From the NCBI RefSeq assembly GCF_001029435.1, contig NZ_LDOV01000022.1:62001-126000 (forward strand): 64,000 nt of DNA. The letters are read 5' to 3'. The stretch comes from Photobacterium aphoticum. Its GTDB lineage: Bacteria > Pseudomonadota > Gammaproteobacteria > Enterobacterales > Vibrionaceae. Below the pieces are notes generated by a model. It saw nothing but the letters and a program-made list of their open reading frames with translations. It was not told the origin of the DNA and did not search any database. The translations under genes were made by a program, and so were the position numbers. The first letter of the stretch is position 1; every line of letters starts with the position of its first letter. Below are positions 61,197 through 64,000 of the stretch, one piece after another.

Positions 61197-61784
61197 TTAT
61201 TTCGCCAGTTCAGCGATATCAGCTTTAGCGTTTTCCAACCCTTTGCTTGCCATTTCTTCACCCATGTTCAGGGCTTCTGCATACACAAACTGCACATCTG
61301 TCATGCCGACAAAACCCAGAATGGTTTTCAGGTAAGGCACCATGGTATCTGTCGCGCCATCTTTGTGCATACCGCCACGAGTGGTCACGACAATCACTTT
61401 TTTACCGGTGAGCATGCCGACAGGGCCATTTTCCGTGTAGCTGAATGTCACGCCTGCACGGGCAATGAAATCGAACCAGTTTTTCAGCTGTGTAGGGATA
61501 GAGAAATTATACATTGGCGCGCCGATCACCAGGGTATCGCTGGCTTGGATTTCATCGATCAGTTGGTTCGACAAGGTCAGTGCGTCTTGTTGTTTCTGAG
61601 TCAGGTTGTCCCCACCACGTAAACCGCCGGCAATTTCACCATCAAGTACAGGAATTGGCGTAGACGCAAGGTCACGTTCAATCACAGAGGTGGTATCCAG
61701 CGAGTTCACCAGATGGTCAATCAGGCCGTTAGATTGAGAGTAGTCGCCAAGGATGCTTGATTTAAGAACCAGTACGTTTGCCAT
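61197..61784 (-). CDS. azoR: FMN-dependent NADH-azoreductase
   Basis: 195 residues with AAGGAAACAAATC directly before the ATG. The flavodoxin-like fold is shown by [20 protein letters not shown] (phosphate-binding loop), [20 protein letters not shown], and [14 protein letters not shown], all standard for AzoR/AcpD. The enzyme reduces azo dyes and quinones using NADH and FMN as a dimer. Monocistronic, ended by the extended hairpin. Confidence 0.93.
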   Translation of the reverse strand: MANVLVLKSSILGDYSQSNGLIDHLVNSLDTTSVIERDLASTPIPVLDGEIAGGLRGGDNLTQKQQDALTLSNQLIDEIQASDTLVIGAPMYNFSIPTQLKNWFDFIARAGVTFSYTENGPVGMLTGKKVIVVTTRGGMHKDGATDTMVPYLKTILGFVGMTDVQFVYAEALNMGEEMASKGLENAKADIAELAK

Positions 61785-62025
61785 GATTTGTTTCCTTAAA
61801 TTTTGTCTTATACGTTGTGTATTTAGGGTATGTACAAACTATACGACCAGTCTGAACATCAAGATAGCGGAAAAAGTTGGGCGACTTGTTCAAATAAATC
61901 GAACAAGAGAAATCAGGCTTAATATCATGATAAATAGGGGATTAATAAAGTTATTAATGTAATCTTATTGCTTTGGTCTAGAAACCAACCATGAATGACT
62001 GAAAATTTAGAAGGGGATAAAAGGG
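61785..62025. other. intergenic region upstream of azoR
   Basis: About 240 bases; AT-rich between 61780 and 61970, with the azoR promoter expected at the left. Nothing else recognised. Confidence 0.4.
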
Positions 62026-62061
62026 CAAAAAATAGCCCGAAACGACTCCTGTTTCGGGCTT
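62026..62061 (-). terminator. strong intrinsic terminator, far from rsmF
   Basis: Ten-base stem AGCCCGAAAC / GTTTCGGGCT with a 7-base loop; on the minus strand it is followed by ATTTTTTG. It lies 260 bases after the rsmF stop, farther than usual. Confidence 0.9.
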
Positions 62062-62165
62062 AGGGGAATGGCTCGTGAGAGCCTTGCGCTAACTGGTTAG
62101 TAAATGGAGATCAATTACACTATCAATGGTAGTTCACGCAGTATCTTTTGCCAGTTTTAGCAAAG
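62026..62165 (-). ncRNA. candidate small RNA ending at the distal terminator (unverified)
   Basis: On the minus strand, about 140 bases ending at the strong terminator at 62026-62061. Reading toward it: an arm pair AACTGG ... CCAGTT about 50 bases apart, then the hairpin GGCTC TCAC GAGCC, a short linker, and the terminator. There is no coding frame. A weak promoter-like TTGTTA lies near 62180-62190 but the -10 is poor. Equally, this could be the 3' UTR of rsmF or structure without function. Confidence 0.3.
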
Positions 62166-62322
62166 AGAATGTTATTCAACTCTGATACTTAACAAAAAAA
62201 TACCAGCAGGCGTGCAATTATATGGCAGTTACTTGTTCTGGCTTGTGACCCACCGTATTCATAAGAGTGAATGGGTGGGGCACAAGGTTAACGCAAGAGG
62301 GGATCCAAACAGAGGTGCTGGA
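62162..62322. other. region after rsmF with an imperfect hairpin
   Basis: On the minus strand, TGTGCCCCACCCATTC pairs imperfectly with GAATACGGTGGGTCACA around a short centre (about 62244-62284). It could be the true rsmF terminator, but no T run follows. No coding frame. Confidence 0.4.
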
Positions 62323-63801
62323 TTAAATGTCGAAAAGGTTCGTGTCGCGCACTAATTCACGTGGCAGGCCGTTTTTAATACGGTTACCCACCCATTTACC
62401 CAAGCCGATTGGGTAGTCGCGATATGTCACGATCACTTCACCTTGGCCAGAGAGGTTTTCAGGGCGAATATCACGGCCCATGAACCATTCTTTTGCTTGT
62501 TCAGAGGTGAATGCAATGGCGGTGCTCTCATTGCCTTTAGCCAGCGTCATGATGGCTTCGTGTTGCCAACGGTAGCCTTTTTTATGCTGCTCAGCCAGTT
62601 TGATGCCGATACGCTGGAAACGGATTTCGTCGATCAAGTTACGTAGCTGCGATGGGAATAACCACACTTCTTTGTCACGTAACCATAGATCGCTGCCTTC
62701 AGGAATGTGCATATCCAAATCGGCGCTAAAGTGTTTGGCGATGTCTTGACTTTCTTTATCCGAAGCCGGAGAGAACGGGAACTTACCTTTGCGCTTTTTC
62801 ACGGCAGGCGTTTCAACCGCAGCCAACTTGCGAATACGAGCAACGAAGAAACCTTCACTGTCGTAAATTTGTGGGTAAACGTGCAGGAAGCCTTCTTCTG
62901 TCAGGGCTTTCTCGGCACCGTCAAACAGATCCGCCAGTGATTCAAACGCCACGGCATCACCGAAGGTGTCTTTCAAATGCTGACACACTTTCTGGTTTTC
63001 ACTCAGGTTCAGGGTACAGGTGGAGTAGACCATCACGCCGCCTGGTTTCAGTGCCTGGAAGCCACTGATGATCAAATCGCGCTGTACACTGGCGATGTCT
63101 TCGACAGAAGCTAAGCTCCAGTTTTCCATCGCATCTTCATCTTTACGGATCGCGCCTTCACCGGAACATGGCGCATCCAGCAGGATAGAATCAAACGCTT
63201 CAGGTGCCCAGCCACCAAAGACACAACCGTCGAAGTGAGTCAGGGCCGCATTGTAAACGCCGCAACGTTGCAGGTTGGCATGCAGAACCTTAATACGGCT
63301 TGCTGCTAATTCGTTGGCCACCAGTGCGCCACGGTTTTGCATGGCACAGGCAATTTGCGTGGTTTTTGAACCGGGCGCAGAAGCCATGTCCAGCACGCAA
63401 TCCAGTGCATCATTGTCTTTAAGCAGGGCGGTGACGGGCATCATTGAGCTGGCTTCTTGAATGTAGAACAAGCCTGCCATGTGCTCGGCGGTATTGCCTA
63501 GCGATACGCTGTCTTCGTCTTCACGCTCAATCCAAAAGCCGGTGTCACACCAAGGCACAGGGGTCAGTGTCCAGTCTTTGTCTGCTACGCGCGCTAGAAA
63601 ATCGTCAACACTGATTTTTAGAGTATTAACGCGGATACTACGACGCAGTGGAGTCTTACAAATCGCAAGGAACTCGTCCAGATCCAGATGAGCCGGAATG
63701 ATTTGGCGAATTTGTTCGATAAAAGCGTCAGGGATATGAATATTTGGATGCAAGGGAATGTCTCGATTATCTAGCAGTGGGCAGAGTTTATCATTTGTCA
63801 T
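62323..63801 (-). CDS. rsmF: 16S rRNA m5C1407 methyltransferase
   Basis: 492 residues, matching E. coli RsmF (479) throughout: PLRRSIRVNTLKISVDDFL, TPVPWCDTGFWIER, AGLFYIQEASSMMPV, MASAPGSKTTQIA (SAM motif I), LDAPCSGEGAIRKDEDAM (motif IV Cys) and YSTCTLN (motif VI, nucleophilic Cys). The C-terminal RsmF part (HKKGYRWQHEA, EEWF-like, GLGKWVGNRIKNG) is intact. It methylates C1407 of 16S rRNA. The E. coli N-terminus aligns better from a TTG about 16 codons inside (LHPNIHIPDAF), so the upstream ATG may be an overextension. It is read after a terminator, separately from the letB-like gene. Confidence 0.95.
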   Translation of the reverse strand: MTNDKLCPLLDNRDIPLHPNIHIPDAFIEQIRQIIPAHLDLDEFLAICKTPLRRSIRVNTLKISVDDFLARVADKDWTLTPVPWCDTGFWIEREDEDSVSLGNTAEHMAGLFYIQEASSMMPVTALLKDNDALDCVLDMASAPGSKTTQIACAMQNRGALVANELAASRIKVLHANLQRCGVYNAALTHFDGCVFGGWAPEAFDSILLDAPCSGEGAIRKDEDAMENWSLASVEDIASVQRDLIISGFQALKPGGVMVYSTCTLNLSENQKVCQHLKDTFGDAVAFESLADLFDGAEKALTEEGFLHVYPQIYDSEGFFVARIRKLAAVETPAVKKRKGKFPFSPASDKESQDIAKHFSADLDMHIPEGSDLWLRDKEVWLFPSQLRNLIDEIRFQRIGIKLAEQHKKGYRWQHEAIMTLAKGNESTAIAFTSEQAKEWFMGRDIRPENLSGQGEVIVTYRDYPIGLGKWVGNRIKNGLPRELVRDTNLFDI

Positions 63802-63811
63802 TCAGGACGTA

Positions 63812-63840
63812 AAAAGAAAGGAGCGCAGTGCGCTCCTTTC
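63812..63840 (-). terminator. intrinsic terminator of the letB-like gene
   Basis: Stem GAAAGGAGCGCA / TGCGCTCCTTTC, tight loop, followed on the minus strand by TTTTTACG. It lies 46 bases past the stop of the partial gene and 11 bases before the rsmF ATG. Confidence 0.9.
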
Positions 63841-63886
63841 GATTCTTATGGCGATGTTTATCGCTGTTTTCTTGGCTTGTTGACGA

Positions 63887-64000
63887 TCAATGTTTCGGGA
63901 TCGCCGTGCGCCAGGTTTTCCATTCCGGATCCACCGTTTGGTGCAGCAAGAAATGGGTGTTGGCTTTGGCTTTAGGGGCCAGCGGTTGTTCTTCCGGCGT
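63887..64000 (-). CDS. 3' end of a letB-like (MCE-domain) gene, partial
   Basis: The minus-strand frame is open from the right edge (64000) to TGA at 63887-63889, giving 37 C-terminal residues ending WKTWRTAIPKH. The stretch is Pro/Ala/Lys-rich then polar. The call rests on position: in E. coli the letA-letB genes (yebST) directly precede rsmF, and this is the gene just before rsmF here. The sequence itself is too short to prove the family. Confidence 0.45.
   Translation of the reverse strand, partial: TPEEQPLAPKAKANTHFLLHQTVDPEWKTWRTAIPKH

Overview
This window looks like a chromosomal segment from a gammaproteobacterium, most likely of the family Vibrionaceae (a Grimontia/Enterovibrio/Photobacterium-like member is my inference). 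The support is near full-length relatives of enteric/vibrio genes: hrpA, gsk (434 codons, the length I recall for the E. coli enzyme), maeA, menB, pepT, dcuC-type transporter, azoR, pgpB, and rsmF next to the tail of a letB-like gene as in E. coli. A VC2662-family protein and a PurR-boxed purine permease point the same way. There are no rRNA, tRNA, IS or CRISPR features.

Layout. 1-6.1 kb: end of an unknown gene, a lipoprotein esterase, then a five-gene type IV minor-pilin operon (pilE/fimT/pilV/pilW/pilX-like) whose last member is very large, with a terminator and a tiny antisense-strand gene behind it. 6.3-11.9 kb: GFA-domain protein, RhtB exporter, a MarR regulator facing a DUF2798-DUF3861 operon across two symmetrical operators and face-to-face promoters, a patatin, a 12-bp tandem array forming a 42-codon repeat ORF overlapping a membrane protein gene, and a VOC protein. 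12-18 kb: purine permease with a PurR box, then a run of small genes including an orphan Tsi6-like immunity protein, an S1/P1 nuclease and a COG3650 protein with a second array related to the first. 18-25 kb: surface 5'-nucleotidase, then an RpiR regulator with repeated GGGAATTTCCC-like operators followed by a dcuC-like transporter and pepT. 25-32 kb: AGCS symporter, malic enzyme, menB, and an exported protein with a PEP-CTERM-like tail. 32-42 kb: an HrpA/HrpB-like helicase of unusual C-terminus, two cell-wall proteins (DUF1287 and a YafK-type L,D-transpeptidase), TerB-like and VC2662-family proteins, and hrpA.

42-52 kb: tandem DUF805 paralogues, gsk, a DUF2786 protein, a two-gene exported metal-binding (DUF411/CopL-like) operon, a small XRE-type regulator, pgpB, an oxidoreductase and a DUF4261 protein. 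52-64 kb: a probable outer-membrane beta-barrel protein, an alpha/beta hydrolase broken by an in-frame TGA, accessory genes including a possible DUF6708 protein, a BCCT transporter, small exported proteins, azoR, a possible small RNA, rsmF and the letB-like tail.

Most of the window is ordinary chromosome. The points most worth a second look are the orphan Tsi6-like immunity gene, the shared 12-bp minisatellites, the MarR and RpiR operator architectures, the giant PilX with an extra-long leader, the interrupted hydrolase, and the candidate RNA downstream of rsmF. I did not find a clear new multi-gene defence or biosynthetic system.
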